64,000 nucleotides of DNA. It comes from Acidimicrobiales bacterium (GTDB lineage: Bacteria > Actinomycetota > Acidimicrobiia > Acidimicrobiales > MedAcidi-G1). The stretch lies in contig JAAZXY010000001.1 in assembly GCA_014239855.1 (NCBI GenBank), positions 62,001 to 126,000 of the forward strand, written 5' to 3'. The translations under genes and the position numbers were made by a program. Positions 41,616-50,360 of the stretch are shown here, piece after piece (position 1 is the first letter of the stretch; the number at the start of each line of letters is the position of its first letter). The notes below the pieces were generated by a model that saw only the letters and a program-made list of their open reading frames with translations, did not search any database and was not told the origin of the DNA.

Positions 41616-42809
41616 ATGGACTTCGATTTCACCACCGAACAGGAAGCTTTCCGTGATGAGGTCGAGGCCTTCCTGAACGCCAACGACGACCCCGACGTGT
41701 TCGACCCCACCCGGGAGAACATGGCCCAGATCGTCGATACTCCCAAACGCCGGGCCCTCATGAAGAAGATGGGCGAGCAGGGCTGGTTGGGCATCACCTG
41801 GCCGAAGGAGTACGGCGGCCAGGAGGGCGAGGGCGTCTACGAGTACATCCTCAACGAGGCCCTCGCCGGACGGGGTGGCCCCCAGATCGGCAAGGGCGTC
41901 GGCATCATCGGCAAGACCCTCATCGCCCACGGATCCGAATTCCTCAAGGAGGAGTTCCTCCCCAAGATCCTGGCCAACGAGGTGGAGTTCGCCGTCGGCT
42001 ACAGCGAACCGGAGGCCGGCTCGGATGCCGCGGCCATGAAGCTCAAGGCCGTCGAGACCGACGGCGGCTGGACCCTCAACGGCCAGAAGACGTGGACCAC
42101 CTCGGCTCACTTCGCCGAGTGGTACTGGGTGGGCGCCCGCACCAACCCCGACGCCCCCAAGCACTCGGGCATCACCCTCTTCCTGGTGCCCATGGACCAC
42201 CCCGGCATCACCGTGCAGGGCATCTGGACCATGGGCGACGAGCGCACCAACGACGTGTTCTTCGACGACGTGTTCGTTCCCGACGAGTACGTGGTCGGCC
42301 AGCTCGACCACGGCTTCCAGTACATCTCCCAGGCGTTGGACCTCGAGCGGTTCACCATGTTCACCTTCTCCCCGATCAAGCAACGCCTCGACCTGCTGAT
42401 CGATCACGTGCGTTCGGCCCAGCGCGACGGCCAACCACTCAAGGACGATCCGAAGGTGCGTTCGCGCATCGCCCGCCTGGCCACCACCGCCGAGGTGGCC
42501 CGGGGCATGGGCCTGCGGGTCGTCGATGCCTCGGTGAAGGCCGAGGCCAGCGGTGGCGCACCGCCGACCATCGAGTCCTCGGAGTACAAGTTGTTCACCA
42601 CCGAGTTCTCCAAGGTGCTGGCCGACGCCTCGATGGACCTGGGTGGTCCGGGTACGCAGCTGCGGGTCGGCACCGAAGAGGCCCCCATGGCCGGGCGGGC
42701 CGAGTCGACCTACCGCTACACGGTGCTGGACACCATTGGCGGCGGTACCTCCGAGGTCCAGAAGAACATCATCACCCGCCGCGGCCTGGGCCTCCCCAAG
42801 AACTTCTAG
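41616..42809 (+). CDS. Acyl-CoA dehydrogenase (first of two)
   Basis: 397-residue flavoprotein of the acyl-CoA dehydrogenase family. Markers are VEFAVGYSEPEAGSDAA (FAD/substrate loop), WTLNGQKTWTTSAH, DERTNDVFFDDVFVPDEYVVG and the C-terminal TIGGGTSEVQKNIITRRGLGLP, which is the classic FAD-binding motif. The sequence style is that of FadE26/29-like subunits that form heterotetramers with a second dehydrogenase; a second, shorter one lies at 45047. First gene of the plus-strand operon; the racemase follows by 20 bp. Confidence 0.9.
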   Translation: MDFDFTTEQEAFRDEVEAFLNANDDPDVFDPTRENMAQIVDTPKRRALMKKMGEQGWLGITWPKEYGGQEGEGVYEYILNEALAGRGGPQIGKGVGIIGKTLIAHGSEFLKEEFLPKILANEVEFAVGYSEPEAGSDAAAMKLKAVETDGGWTLNGQKTWTTSAHFAEWYWVGARTNPDAPKHSGITLFLVPMDHPGITVQGIWTMGDERTNDVFFDDVFVPDEYVVGQLDHGFQYISQALDLERFTMFTFSPIKQRLDLLIDHVRSAQRDGQPLKDDPKVRSRIARLATTAEVARGMGLRVVDASVKAEASGGAPPTIESSEYKLFTTEFSKVLADASMDLGGPGTQLRVGTEEAPMAGRAESTYRYTVLDTIGGGTSEVQKNIITRRGLGLPKNF

Positions 42810-42829
42810 GGCCCACCCCTTTCAGCAAC

Positions 42830-44002
42830 ATGACGACCGACCGCCGCCCCCTTCTCGACGGGATCACCGTGCTGGACCTCGCCTCAGTGGGGCCCGCGGT
42901 GCGCGCCGCCCGCTGGCTGGCCGACTGGGGCGCCGACGTCATCAAGGTGGGGCCGGTGCCCCGCGATGCCGGCGTGCAGATCACCCCACCGGCCTACGCC
43001 TACAGCGCACACCGGGGCATGCGCCGGGTCCTGCTGGACCTCAAGTCCGACGGCGGACGCGACGCCTTCCTGGATCTGGCGGCCACCGCCGACGTGGTCA
43101 TCGAGAGCTTCCGACCGGGCGTCGTCGACCGTCTGGGCATCGGCTACGAGGCCCTCCGGGCCGTCAATCCCCGCATCGTGCTGTGCTCGACCACCGGCTT
43201 CGGTCAGACCGGACCACGGTCCCAGTGGGCGGGCCACGACCTCAACTACCTGGCCGTGGGCGGCTACCTCCACTGCTCGGGTCGCAGCGGTGACGGTGGC
43301 CCGGCGCTGCCCGGCGCCACGGTGGCCGACAGCGCGGGCGGCGGCCTGCACGCGGTGGCCGCCATCTGCGCCGCCCTGACCGCCCGTTCGACCACCGGCG
43401 AGGGCACCCACCTCGACGTGTCGATCGCCGACGGGGTGCTGTCGCTCATGTCGCTGGCCGTCGACGAGTACCTGGCCAACGGCACCGAACCCGGCCCCCG
43501 TCACGGCCTGCTCACCGGCCGCTACGCCTGGTACGACCTCTACGAGGCGTCGGACGGCGGCTGGCTGGCCGTCGGGGCCATCGAGCCCCGTTTCTTCGTC
43601 AACCTGTGTCGAGGCCTGGGCTGCGACCAGTGGGCCGGGCACCAGTACGACGACGATTCGGTCGACGCCATGCGGGCCGACTTCGCCACCGCCTTCGCCA
43701 CCCGCCCCCGCGACGAGTGGGTGGATCTCCTGGGGCCGGCCGACACATGCGTCACCGCGGTACTCGACGTGCCCGAACTGCTGGCCGACGAACAGTTCCG
43801 GGCCCGGGGCGCCTTCACCGAGGTGACCCACCCGACAGCCGGGACCATTGCCCAGGTGGCCGCCCCGCTGGCCGGCCAGGTCGACGCCGCCGGGCTGCCC
43901 GTCCACGACATGGCCCAGCCGACCACCGACGAGATCCTGACCGCCGCCGGGGTGGACGCCGACCGGCTGGCCTCGCTGCGAGCCGAGGGAGCGATCGCAT
44001 GA
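42830..44002 (+). CDS. Alpha-methylacyl-CoA racemase-like (CoA-transferase family III)
   Basis: 390-residue CaiB/BaiF-fold protein. It carries the racemase residues rather than those of a transferase: the His in WAGHDLNYLAVGGYLH and the Asp in ATVADSAGGGLHAV, matching the His-Asp pair of alpha-methylacyl-CoA racemase. LDGITVLDLASVGPA and ADVVIESFRPGVVDRLGIG are family motifs. Such racemases convert (R)- to (S)-2-methyl acyl-CoA before dehydrogenation of sterol or isoprenoid side chains. Its stop overlaps the next start (ATGA). Confidence 0.85.
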   Translation: MTTDRRPLLDGITVLDLASVGPAVRAARWLADWGADVIKVGPVPRDAGVQITPPAYAYSAHRGMRRVLLDLKSDGGRDAFLDLAATADVVIESFRPGVVDRLGIGYEALRAVNPRIVLCSTTGFGQTGPRSQWAGHDLNYLAVGGYLHCSGRSGDGGPALPGATVADSAGGGLHAVAAICAALTARSTTGEGTHLDVSIADGVLSLMSLAVDEYLANGTEPGPRHGLLTGRYAWYDLYEASDGGWLAVGAIEPRFFVNLCRGLGCDQWAGHQYDDDSVDAMRADFATAFATRPRDEWVDLLGPADTCVTAVLDVPELLADEQFRARGAFTEVTHPTAGTIAQVAAPLAGQVDAAGLPVHDMAQPTTDEILTAAGVDADRLASLRAEGAIA

Positions 44003-44553
44003 GCACTGACCCCGTCGTGGAGACGCTTCCCCCGGTTCCCGACGCCGTGACCGATCGCATCGGCCTCGTCCAGTACGAGGAGGAGGGCGGCTTCCCGGTC
44101 GAGCACGGCTACATCTGGACGACGTGCGCCGCCGTCGAGAACGGCAACCCGCTGTTCTGGGAGGACTCGGTGGCCGATGCGCTGACCGACGGTCCCATTG
44201 CCCCCCCGACCATGCTCTCGGTCTGGTTCCGCCCCCACCACTGGTCGCCGGGACGCACCGAACCGGCGGTCCCTCTGCAGGCCCACTTCGACCTGAAGGA
44301 CGACCTCGACCTGCCCGAGGCCATCATCTCGTCGAACACCAACACGTTCCACGATCCGGTCCGAATCGGTGACCGGGTCCGGTCCCGCCAGATCCTCCGG
44401 TCGATCAGCGAACCCAAGACGACCCGGTTGGGCCACGGTCGGTTCTGGACCATCGACGTGGAGTACCTGAACCAGGACGACGCCCTGCTGGGCGTGGAGT
44501 CCTACACGGCCTTCGGCTATCGGCGACCTGATGCGCCCGAGGCGAAGCAGTGA
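43999..44553 (+). CDS. MaoC-like hotdog protein (probable non-catalytic partner)
   Basis: 184-residue hotdog protein resembling the FAS1 dehydratase-like MaoC N-terminal type. Fold features are CAAVENGNPLFWEDSVAD, APPTMLSVWFRP and DPVRIGDRVRSRQIL. The Asp-x-N-P-x-H active-site pattern of hydratases is not complete: Asn-Pro is followed by Leu-Phe. It is coupled by 4 bp to the next hotdog gene, which has the Asp/His residues, like the ChsH1-ChsH2 heteromeric hydratase in cholesterol degraders. Confidence 0.8.
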   Translation: MSTDPVVETLPPVPDAVTDRIGLVQYEEEGGFPVEHGYIWTTCAAVENGNPLFWEDSVADALTDGPIAPPTMLSVWFRPHHWSPGRTEPAVPLQAHFDLKDDLDLPEAIISSNTNTFHDPVRIGDRVRSRQILRSISEPKTTRLGHGRFWTIDVEYLNQDDALLGVESYTAFGYRRPDAPEAKQ

Positions 44554-45035
44554 GCCGGCCCACGACTCGCCTGCTGCACGGTGACGTGGCGGTCGGCGAC
44601 ACCCTGCCCGGTTTGGGCGTCGACGTGACGGCCACCACGGTGGTGCTCGGCGCGTTGGCTTCCCGGGACTGGCGACCCATGCACCACGACCGGGACTTCG
44701 CCATCAACCGCAACGGCACGCAGGACATCTTCCTCAACACCCCGAACCAGGCCGCCTGGTTCGAGCGCTACGTGACCGACTGGACCGGTCCCACCGGCCG
44801 CCTCGGCCGCATGACCTTCCGCATGAACACCTCGGTGTTCCCCGACGACCACATGGTCTTCTCGGCCACCGTCACCGGCACGTCGGTCGATGACGCCGGC
44901 TGCGGCTGGATCGACCTGGACGTGGCCCTCATGGTGGGCGAGGTGGCCGCCACCACGTGCGCCACCCGGGTGGCCCTCCCCCTCGACGAGAACGACAACC
45001 CCTGGGCACGCCGCGGCGATGCCTGGCGACCATAG
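44550..45035 (+). CDS. MaoC-like enoyl-CoA hydratase (catalytic partner)
   Basis: 161-residue hotdog protein. SRDWRPMHHDRDFA holds the conserved Asp and His of MaoC-type hydratases. RMNTSVFPDDHMVFSATVTG is the following strand region. The GTG start overlaps the previous stop by 4 bp. With the preceding protein it could form a heteromeric enoyl-CoA hydratase acting on the product of the dehydrogenase pair. An AGGAGA ribosome site and 11-bp gap separate it from the next gene. Confidence 0.82.
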   Translation: MSRPTTRLLHGDVAVGDTLPGLGVDVTATTVVLGALASRDWRPMHHDRDFAINRNGTQDIFLNTPNQAAWFERYVTDWTGPTGRLGRMTFRMNTSVFPDDHMVFSATVTGTSVDDAGCGWIDLDVALMVGEVAATTCATRVALPLDENDNPWARRGDAWRP

Positions 45036-45046
45036 GAGAACCGACC

Positions 45047-46156
45047 GTGGACCTCGCCTTCAGCGACGAACAGGACATGCTGCGAGAAGCCGTGCGCGGC
45101 CTGTGCGCCGATGCCGCGGACTCCGTCCGGGGCATGGAGAACGACCCCAAGGGCTTCGATGACGCCTTCTGGCAGGGCCTGGCGGCCATGGGCCTGACCG
45201 GGCTGATGACGTCGGAGGCCCTCGGCGGTTCGGGCATGGGGCTGTTGGACGCCGTGGTGGTCTACGAGGAAATGGGCCGCAGCCTCGTGCCGTCACCCCA
45301 CCTGGCCTCGTCGGTGGTGGCCGCCGGCGTGCTGGCCGCTGCCGGATCGGACGCCCAGCAGACCGAATGGCTTCCCCGGATGGCCGCCGGCGAGGCCGTG
45401 CTGTCGGTGGCCTGGCTGGAGCCCGACAACAGTTCGGGACCCACCGGCGTGCAGTTGACGGCACGGGCTGCAGACGGGGGCTTCGTCCTGTCCGGCGTGA
45501 AGCGCCACGTGCCCTACGCCTCATCGGCCGACCGGCTGGTGGTCCTGGCTCGAATCGGCGAGGCCATCGACCTGTTCCTGGTGGACCCCACGGCCGACGG
45601 CGTGACCCTGACCCTCCAGCCGACGGTGGCCGGCGACACCCAGTACCGGGTCGACCTGGACGGCGTCCGGGTGACGGCCGCCGACCGGATCGGCGACGCC
45701 GGATCCGGCTGGGCCACCTGGTCGACGGTCATGACCGACGCCATGGTGCTGGTGGCCGCCCAGGCGGTGGGCGCCGCAGAGGCCACCCACGCCCTGACCA
45801 CCGAGTACGCCAAGGAGCGCCACCAGTTCGGCAAGCCCATCGGCTCGTTCCAGTCCATCAGCCACTACCTGGCCGACGGTGTCACGGCCATCGACGGCGC
45901 CCGGGTACTGGTCCACCGGGCCGCCTGGACCCGCGACGAAGGGCGCGACGTCGCCTCGTTGGCTCCCATGGCCAAGCTGTTCGCCACCCAGACCTGTCGA
46001 GACGTGACCGGGGTGGCCATCCAGGTGCACGGCGGGATGGGCTTCACCGTGGAGTGCGACGCCCAGCTGTACTTCCGCCGGGCCAAGTCGTGGCAGCTCA
46101 ACTGGTTCGACGACGACCACCTCGAGGACCTCATCGCCGCTGCCGTCCTGGACTGA
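45047..46156 (+). CDS. Acyl-CoA dehydrogenase (second of two)
   Basis: 369-residue acyl-CoA dehydrogenase-family protein, shorter than the first. Motifs are LTGLMTSEALGGSGMGLLDA, EAVLSVAWLEPDN, TTEYAKERHQFGKPIGSFQS, and QVHGGMGFTVECDAQLYFRR, where the Glu corresponds to the catalytic base position of FadE28-type subunits. FadE28/29-like pairs form an alpha2beta2 enzyme for bulky sterol-derived CoA esters. GTG start at 45047 with AGGAGA upstream. Last gene of the operon; the next gene starts 127 bp later. Confidence 0.88.
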   Translation: MDLAFSDEQDMLREAVRGLCADAADSVRGMENDPKGFDDAFWQGLAAMGLTGLMTSEALGGSGMGLLDAVVVYEEMGRSLVPSPHLASSVVAAGVLAAAGSDAQQTEWLPRMAAGEAVLSVAWLEPDNSSGPTGVQLTARAADGGFVLSGVKRHVPYASSADRLVVLARIGEAIDLFLVDPTADGVTLTLQPTVAGDTQYRVDLDGVRVTAADRIGDAGSGWATWSTVMTDAMVLVAAQAVGAAEATHALTTEYAKERHQFGKPIGSFQSISHYLADGVTAIDGARVLVHRAAWTRDEGRDVASLAPMAKLFATQTCRDVTGVAIQVHGGMGFTVECDAQLYFRRAKSWQLNWFDDDHLEDLIAAAVLD

Positions 46157-46186
46157 CCCGCGCCACCGAGGCCGCCTCCGACTGGT

Positions 46187-46210
46187 TTCCCGGCTGGGTT
46201 CCCGGCTGGG
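46187..46210. repeat. Perfect 12-bp tandem duplication
   Basis: TTCCCGGCTGGG at 46187-46198 and 46199-46210, in the gap between the dehydrogenase stop and the PEP-utilizing-type gene. Confidence 0.9.
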
Positions 46211-46283
46211 AGACGCGGTGGCGCCTGCCCTATCGTCCGGTTCCCGTCGGACGACCGGTCCGCGGAGAATGCCGGGGGGCCAC

Positions 46284-48023
46284 ATGGGAACGTCGTGGAT
46301 CATCGAGGGTTCGGTTGATGACCGTTGGCCGATCAACACCCGGGGCAACGTGGGCGAGGTATTCCCCGAGGTCCTGACCCCGCTGTCCTACCGGCTGGGA
46401 GTGATCGCCGCCGAGAAGGCGTGGCGTGAGGCCTACGCCGAGCTCGGGGTGGCCAGCAAGGGGGACTTCACCAGCGAGGACCCGATCATCATCGGCCTCT
46501 ACGGGGGCTACGCCTACCTCAACCTCTCGTACCTGCGAATCCTGGGCGTCCGGGCACCGGGCTCGTCACCGGAGGCCATCGACGTGTCCTTCTTCGGCGA
46601 GGGCAACCCGCCTCCCTACAAGCCCCACAAGGGTGACAAGAGCCTGCGGTCCACGCTTCGAATCCTGAAGTCCGTAATGGGCGCCATTGGCACCAAGGCC
46701 ATGCCGCCAATGGTGGCCGACAGCTTCGCCCGGGCCGACACCCACTGGAACGCCTGCCCGTCGCTGGACGCCTCCGACGAAGATCTGCTGGCCTACCTCC
46801 ACGCGTTTCCGTCGGCCTTCGGTCCGGCCTTCCACAACCACATGCTCTCGACGGCACTGGCGTCGATCGTGGCCGGGGTGCTGGCCGATGCCTGTGCGGC
46901 TGCCGACGAACCGGGATTGGTCACCCACCTCATCGGGTCGGCCGGCGATGTGAAGTCAGCCGAATATGCCCGCGACCTCTACACCATCGCCCGAGCAGTC
47001 CGCGACCAGCCAACGGTCGTTGCTGCGTTTGACGCCGGCGTGGACGGGTTGGTGGATCGACTGGCCAGCCAGAGCGGCGACCCGGATGTCGCGAACTTCA
47101 GCGACCGGTTCGCCGCCTTCGTGGCCGACCATGGCCACCGGGGTCCCAACGACTGGGAGATCTCGTCGCGCAACTGGGAGAACACACCGGAGATGGCACT
47201 GGTGGCCATCGACCGGATGCGCCTGGCCGACCACGATCTGGACCCGGCGGCCCGACTGGCCGACGATGACGCCCGCCGGGCGGCAGCCATTGCCGTGGTG
47301 CGCCCGCACGTCAAGGGGCTTGACCGCATGAACTTCGACAAGGCACTGATCGCCACCCGATGGTGGTCCCAGGCCCGCGAGGCGACCCGGGATCGGGCCA
47401 TCCGCATCGGCGCCCCCACCAAGAAGGTGTACCGCGAACTGGTCCGCAGGGCTGCCGAACGGGGCGGCAACCCCGACCCCGTGCGGATCGCCCTCCTGGA
47501 TCCGTTGGACGAACTTCCCGCCTACCTGGCCGATCCGACGGCGTTCACCGACGTCCTGGCCGAGCGGGGAGCCCTGTTCGACCGGTACGCGGCCGTCGAG
47601 CCCCGCTTCTTCATCGCCAGCCAGGACGAGGTACCGACCATCGAGGAACTGGAGGCCGACCAGGCCGCCCGGGCCGCCGAGGCCGTCGCCACACCGGGCG
47701 ACGTGCTGACCGGAGCCGCCGGTTGCCAGGGTGTGGCCCGCGGGCGGGCCCGCATCGTGATGGACCCGGCCGATGCCATCGATCTGGAGCCGGGCGAGGT
47801 TCTGGTGGCCCCCATCACCGATCCGTCGTGGACCCCGCTGTTCCTCCCGTCGGCCGCCGTGGTGGTCGACGTGGGGGCGCTCATGAGCCACGCGGTGATC
47901 GTGGCCCGCGAGTTGGGTATCCCGTGCGTGGTGGCCGTCGACGGCGCCACCCGACGGATCCCCGACGGGGCGCTGGTCGAGGTGGACGGCACCGCCGGAA
48001 CGGTCACCGTCCTCGAGGGCTGA
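46284..48023 (+). CDS. PEP-utilizing-domain protein without an ATP-grasp domain
   Basis: 579-residue protein. The C-terminal 100 residues are a swivelling phosphohistidine domain: GALMSHAVIVARELGIPCVV with the conserved His, preceded by AGCQGVARGRARIVMDP and VLVAPITDPSWTPLF. In PEP synthase, PPDK and rifampin phosphotransferase an N-terminal ATP-grasp domain phosphorylates this His; here the first 450 residues are mostly helical and have no ATP-grasp motif. ATG 46284 is chosen because longer starts precede any ribosome site. It could take a phosphoryl group from a partner protein, or act like other chimeric PEP-utilizing proteins; function unknown. Confidence 0.7.
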   Translation: MGTSWIIEGSVDDRWPINTRGNVGEVFPEVLTPLSYRLGVIAAEKAWREAYAELGVASKGDFTSEDPIIIGLYGGYAYLNLSYLRILGVRAPGSSPEAIDVSFFGEGNPPPYKPHKGDKSLRSTLRILKSVMGAIGTKAMPPMVADSFARADTHWNACPSLDASDEDLLAYLHAFPSAFGPAFHNHMLSTALASIVAGVLADACAAADEPGLVTHLIGSAGDVKSAEYARDLYTIARAVRDQPTVVAAFDAGVDGLVDRLASQSGDPDVANFSDRFAAFVADHGHRGPNDWEISSRNWENTPEMALVAIDRMRLADHDLDPAARLADDDARRAAAIAVVRPHVKGLDRMNFDKALIATRWWSQAREATRDRAIRIGAPTKKVYRELVRRAAERGGNPDPVRIALLDPLDELPAYLADPTAFTDVLAERGALFDRYAAVEPRFFIASQDEVPTIEELEADQAARAAEAVATPGDVLTGAAGCQGVARGRARIVMDPADAIDLEPGEVLVAPITDPSWTPLFLPSAAVVVDVGALMSHAVIVARELGIPCVVAVDGATRRIPDGALVEVDGTAGTVTVLEG

Positions 48024-48059
48024 CCCGCCGCCGACCGAGAGGACCGGGAACCCCGTTCG

Positions 48060-48704
48060 TCAGCTGGTGACGCCGATCGGACACGAGACGCCGGTGCCAC
48101 CGAGGCCGCAGTAGCCCATGGGGTTCTTGGCCAGATACTGCTGGTGGTACTCCTCGGCGTAGAAGAACCGGGCCCGATCCACGATGCCGGTGGTGATCGC
48201 ACCGAAACCCGCCTCGGTCAGGCGGGGGGCGAACTCATCACGGGTGGCTTCGGCGACGACCCGCTGGGCGGCATCGGCCACGTGGATCTCCGAGCGGTAC
48301 TGGGTGCCCACGTCGTTGCCCTGACGCATGCCCTGGGTGGGGTCGTGGTTCTCCCAGAAAACCCGGAGCACGTCGGTCAGGCCGATCACCCCGGTGTCCC
48401 ACGCCACCAGCACGACCTCGTTGTGCCCGGTCATGCCCGAGCACACCTCCTCGTAGGAGGGATTGGGGGTGTGCCCGCCGGCGTAGCCCACGGCGGTGGT
48501 CCACACACCGGGCGTCTCCCAGAACTTCCGCTCGGCGCCCCAGAAGCAACCCATGCCGACGACGATCGTGTCGATGCCGTCGGCGAACGGCCCGACGAGG
48601 GGCCGCCCGTTCACGAAGTGGGGCGCTACCACGACCATTGCCTCGGTCCGACCGGGCAGCGCGTCGACGGGATCCGGAATGGTGGGTTGCCTGTGCCCGA
48701 ACAT
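48060..48704 (-). CDS. msrA: Peptide-methionine (S)-S-oxide reductase
   Basis: 214-residue MsrA, which repairs methionine-S-sulfoxide. The active site [15 protein letters not shown] contains Cys53; [28 protein letters not shown] and QYRSEI are further family motifs, and a C-terminal [10 protein letters not shown] supplies a possible resolving Cys. A long upstream ORF in the same frame is rejected; TAGCAT (48717-48712) lies 7 bp before the ATG at 48704. About 45 N-terminal residues precede the catalytic core, as is usual in actinobacteria. Confidence 0.94.
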   Translation of the reverse strand: MFGHRQPTIPDPVDALPGRTEAMVVVAPHFVNGRPLVGPFADGIDTIVVGMGCFWGAERKFWETPGVWTTAVGYAGGHTPNPSYEEVCSGMTGHNEVVLVAWDTGVIGLTDVLRVFWENHDPTQGMRQGNDVGTQYRSEIHVADAAQRVVAEATRDEFAPRLTEAGFGAITTGIVDRARFFYAEEYHQQYLAKNPMGYCGLGGTGVSCPIGVTS

Positions 48705-48711
48705 GGGTCTG

Positions 48712-48717
48712 ATGCTA
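48712..48717 (-). promoter_or_regulatory. Leaderless -10 element of msrA
   Basis: TAGCAT on the minus strand, 7 bp before the ATG at 48704; supports that start. Confidence 0.5.
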
Positions 48718-48739
48718 CGCCCGGCTGTCGGAGCCGGGG

Positions 48740-49558
48740 TCAGATCGTGAAAGCGAGGCGGGCGGCCATCTGGGAGCCCAGTTCCACGTCGCCACCCACC
48801 GTCACCCGGCCATCGTCCAGCAACGGCTGCGGATCGACCCGGCCACCGGTGAGGGACAGCCAGTCGTGGGACGACATGGTCAGGGTCACCGTCGGTTCGC
48901 CATCCAGCTCGTCGACCACCGCGGCCCGGCCATCGACGGCCACCCGGATGGTGGCCTCCACCGGTCCGGTGAGGGTCACCTCGACCCGGCTGCCGTCGGG
49001 CGCCCCGGCCTTCTTCCCGATGACGAACCCTGCGGCCGTGGTCACCTCGGCCACCGACATCTCGGCCGGACGGCCAGCGGCACCTTCCGGGTGGCCCAAC
49101 GGCGCCCGGCAGTCCTCGAGGTGGAGCCACGAGTCGTAGACCCGGACGTGCATGAACCGCAGGTACGGCACCTCGCCCACCGGCGACCAGCCGACCTTCA
49201 GGATCTCCTCGTCGGGCATGGCGTTCAGTTGGTCGAGCCGTTCGGTCGAGATGGTCCGGAAGGCGTCCAGCACCTCGGCACCCGACATCGATCGCATCGA
49301 CTCCACCCACTGCTCGTTGCCTGCCGCGATGGCGTTCTTCAGGTGGTCCTTGGGATAGTCCACCTCGGGAGCCGTCTCGCCCCGGAGCATCCGTTCGGTA
49401 CCGATGATGTGGGCCAGGTTGTCCTGGACGGTCCAACCCGGGCAGCGGCTGGGCGTGGCCCACTCGTCGGCCGACAGCCCGTCGGCCCAGTCGATCCATT
49501 CGTTCCAGATCTCGGCGAGTCCGCCGAGAATGTGGTCGCGGTCCAGCGTGATGTCCAT
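48740..49558 (-). CDS. Maleylpyruvate isomerase-family, mycothiol-type protein
   Basis: 272-residue DinB/MDMPI protein. [19 protein letters not shown] near residue 40 carries the first metal His, and [19 protein letters not shown] carries later His residues, completing the family three-His metal site. The C-terminal SCP2-like part runs from about residue 175 ([17 protein letters not shown]) to [10 protein letters not shown]. Probably uses or detoxifies a mycothiol-linked compound; substrate unknown. Follows the DsbA-like gene on the same strand by 61 bp. Confidence 0.83.
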   Translation of the reverse strand: MDITLDRDHILGGLAEIWNEWIDWADGLSADEWATPSRCPGWTVQDNLAHIIGTERMLRGETAPEVDYPKDHLKNAIAAGNEQWVESMRSMSGAEVLDAFRTISTERLDQLNAMPDEEILKVGWSPVGEVPYLRFMHVRVYDSWLHLEDCRAPLGHPEGAAGRPAEMSVAEVTTAAGFVIGKKAGAPDGSRVEVTLTGPVEATIRVAVDGRAAVVDELDGEPTVTLTMSSHDWLSLTGGRVDPQPLLDDGRVTVGGDVELGSQMAARLAFTI

Positions 49559-49619
49559 GAGATCTCCGTTCAGGGGGTCGTTGAGCGAGCGTTCGGGTCT
49601 GGTCAGGAAAGGAGGTGAG

Positions 49620-50327
49620 TCAGGGCGTGGGGTTGGCCATCGACTGCCACTCCCGGGCCTCGAGGTAGGGCTTGAAGACCTCGCCCACCGTGGCCAGGTC
49701 CGCCGGGGTCTTGGGACGCTGGAGTTCGTAGAGGTGAGGGAACTCCAGCCAGCCCAACACGAGGTTCCAGAGTCGTTCAGCGGCCTCGCCGGTCGGCGGC
49801 TCGATCAGGACGGGCCCGAACAGCTTGCGCGAATCGTCGTCGTCGGCGCCCGGGAACACCAGCGTCGGGACGCCCCAGCCACCCATGCCCACCACTCGCT
49901 CGTGATCGGCCCGGACGTCGTCGTGGGTGGTCTCGTCGGCCAGCGCGGCATCCACGAAGCCGGGGTCCAGGTCCATTTCGACCAGCAGCTCACGGGCCAC
50001 GTCGGGACGGTGGGGCTGGCGACCCTCCACGTGCAGAGCGGTCCCCGATCGCAGGTACCAGGCGTCGTTCAACGCCGGGTCCTCACGCTTGAGCAGCGCG
50101 CCGATGCGCATCATCGACCAGCCGTAGGACCACTCGCGTTCCCACGGGTGCTTCTTTCCCTCGACCCGGTTGACCTCCTCGAGGCTGAAGAACCGCCAGT
50201 CCACGTCGAGGTCCAACCGGTCGCGCACCTCACGCATCCACAACGAGGTCTGGTAGGCCCACGGGCACATCACGTCGAAGTGGAAATCCACCCGGGTCGG
50301 TCGTTGGTCAACGGTCGCGTCACTCAT
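49620..50327 (-). CDS. DsbA-family protein, Rv2466c-like
   Basis: 235-residue thioredoxin-fold protein. The active site is FDVMCPWAYQTS: CPWA, with only the first Cys, where mycobacterial Rv2466c has CPWC. VPTLVFPG provides the cis-Pro loop, and a helical insertion lies in between (about 65-130). No signal peptide, so cytoplasmic. Rv2466c is a mycothiol-dependent reductase, so a one-Cys, mycothiol-using mechanism is plausible here. FrnE-type isomerase relatives are the alternative. Confidence 0.82.
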   Translation of the reverse strand: MSDATVDQRPTRVDFHFDVMCPWAYQTSLWMREVRDRLDLDVDWRFFSLEEVNRVEGKKHPWEREWSYGWSMMRIGALLKREDPALNDAWYLRSGTALHVEGRQPHRPDVARELLVEMDLDPGFVDAALADETTHDDVRADHERVVGMGGWGVPTLVFPGADDDDSRKLFGPVLIEPPTGEAAERLWNLVLGWLEFPHLYELQRPKTPADLATVGEVFKPYLEAREWQSMANPTP

Positions 50328-50360
50328 GGCCTGAGCCTCGCGCAGACCCGTGTCGACGGA

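Noticed and set aside
41547-42434. Extension of the HMG-CoA-synthase-like gene to 42434
   Set aside because: Antisense to the acyl-CoA dehydrogenase; the divergent promoter and palindrome lie in between.
42830-44002. Formyl-CoA or other CoA transferase
   Set aside because: The His (WAGHDLNYLA) and Asp (VADSAGGG) match the racemase pair.
48705-49499. Extension of msrA upstream to 49499
   Set aside because: It runs antiparallel in frame over the mycothiol-type protein gene, which has clear motifs; MsrA length is complete from 48704.
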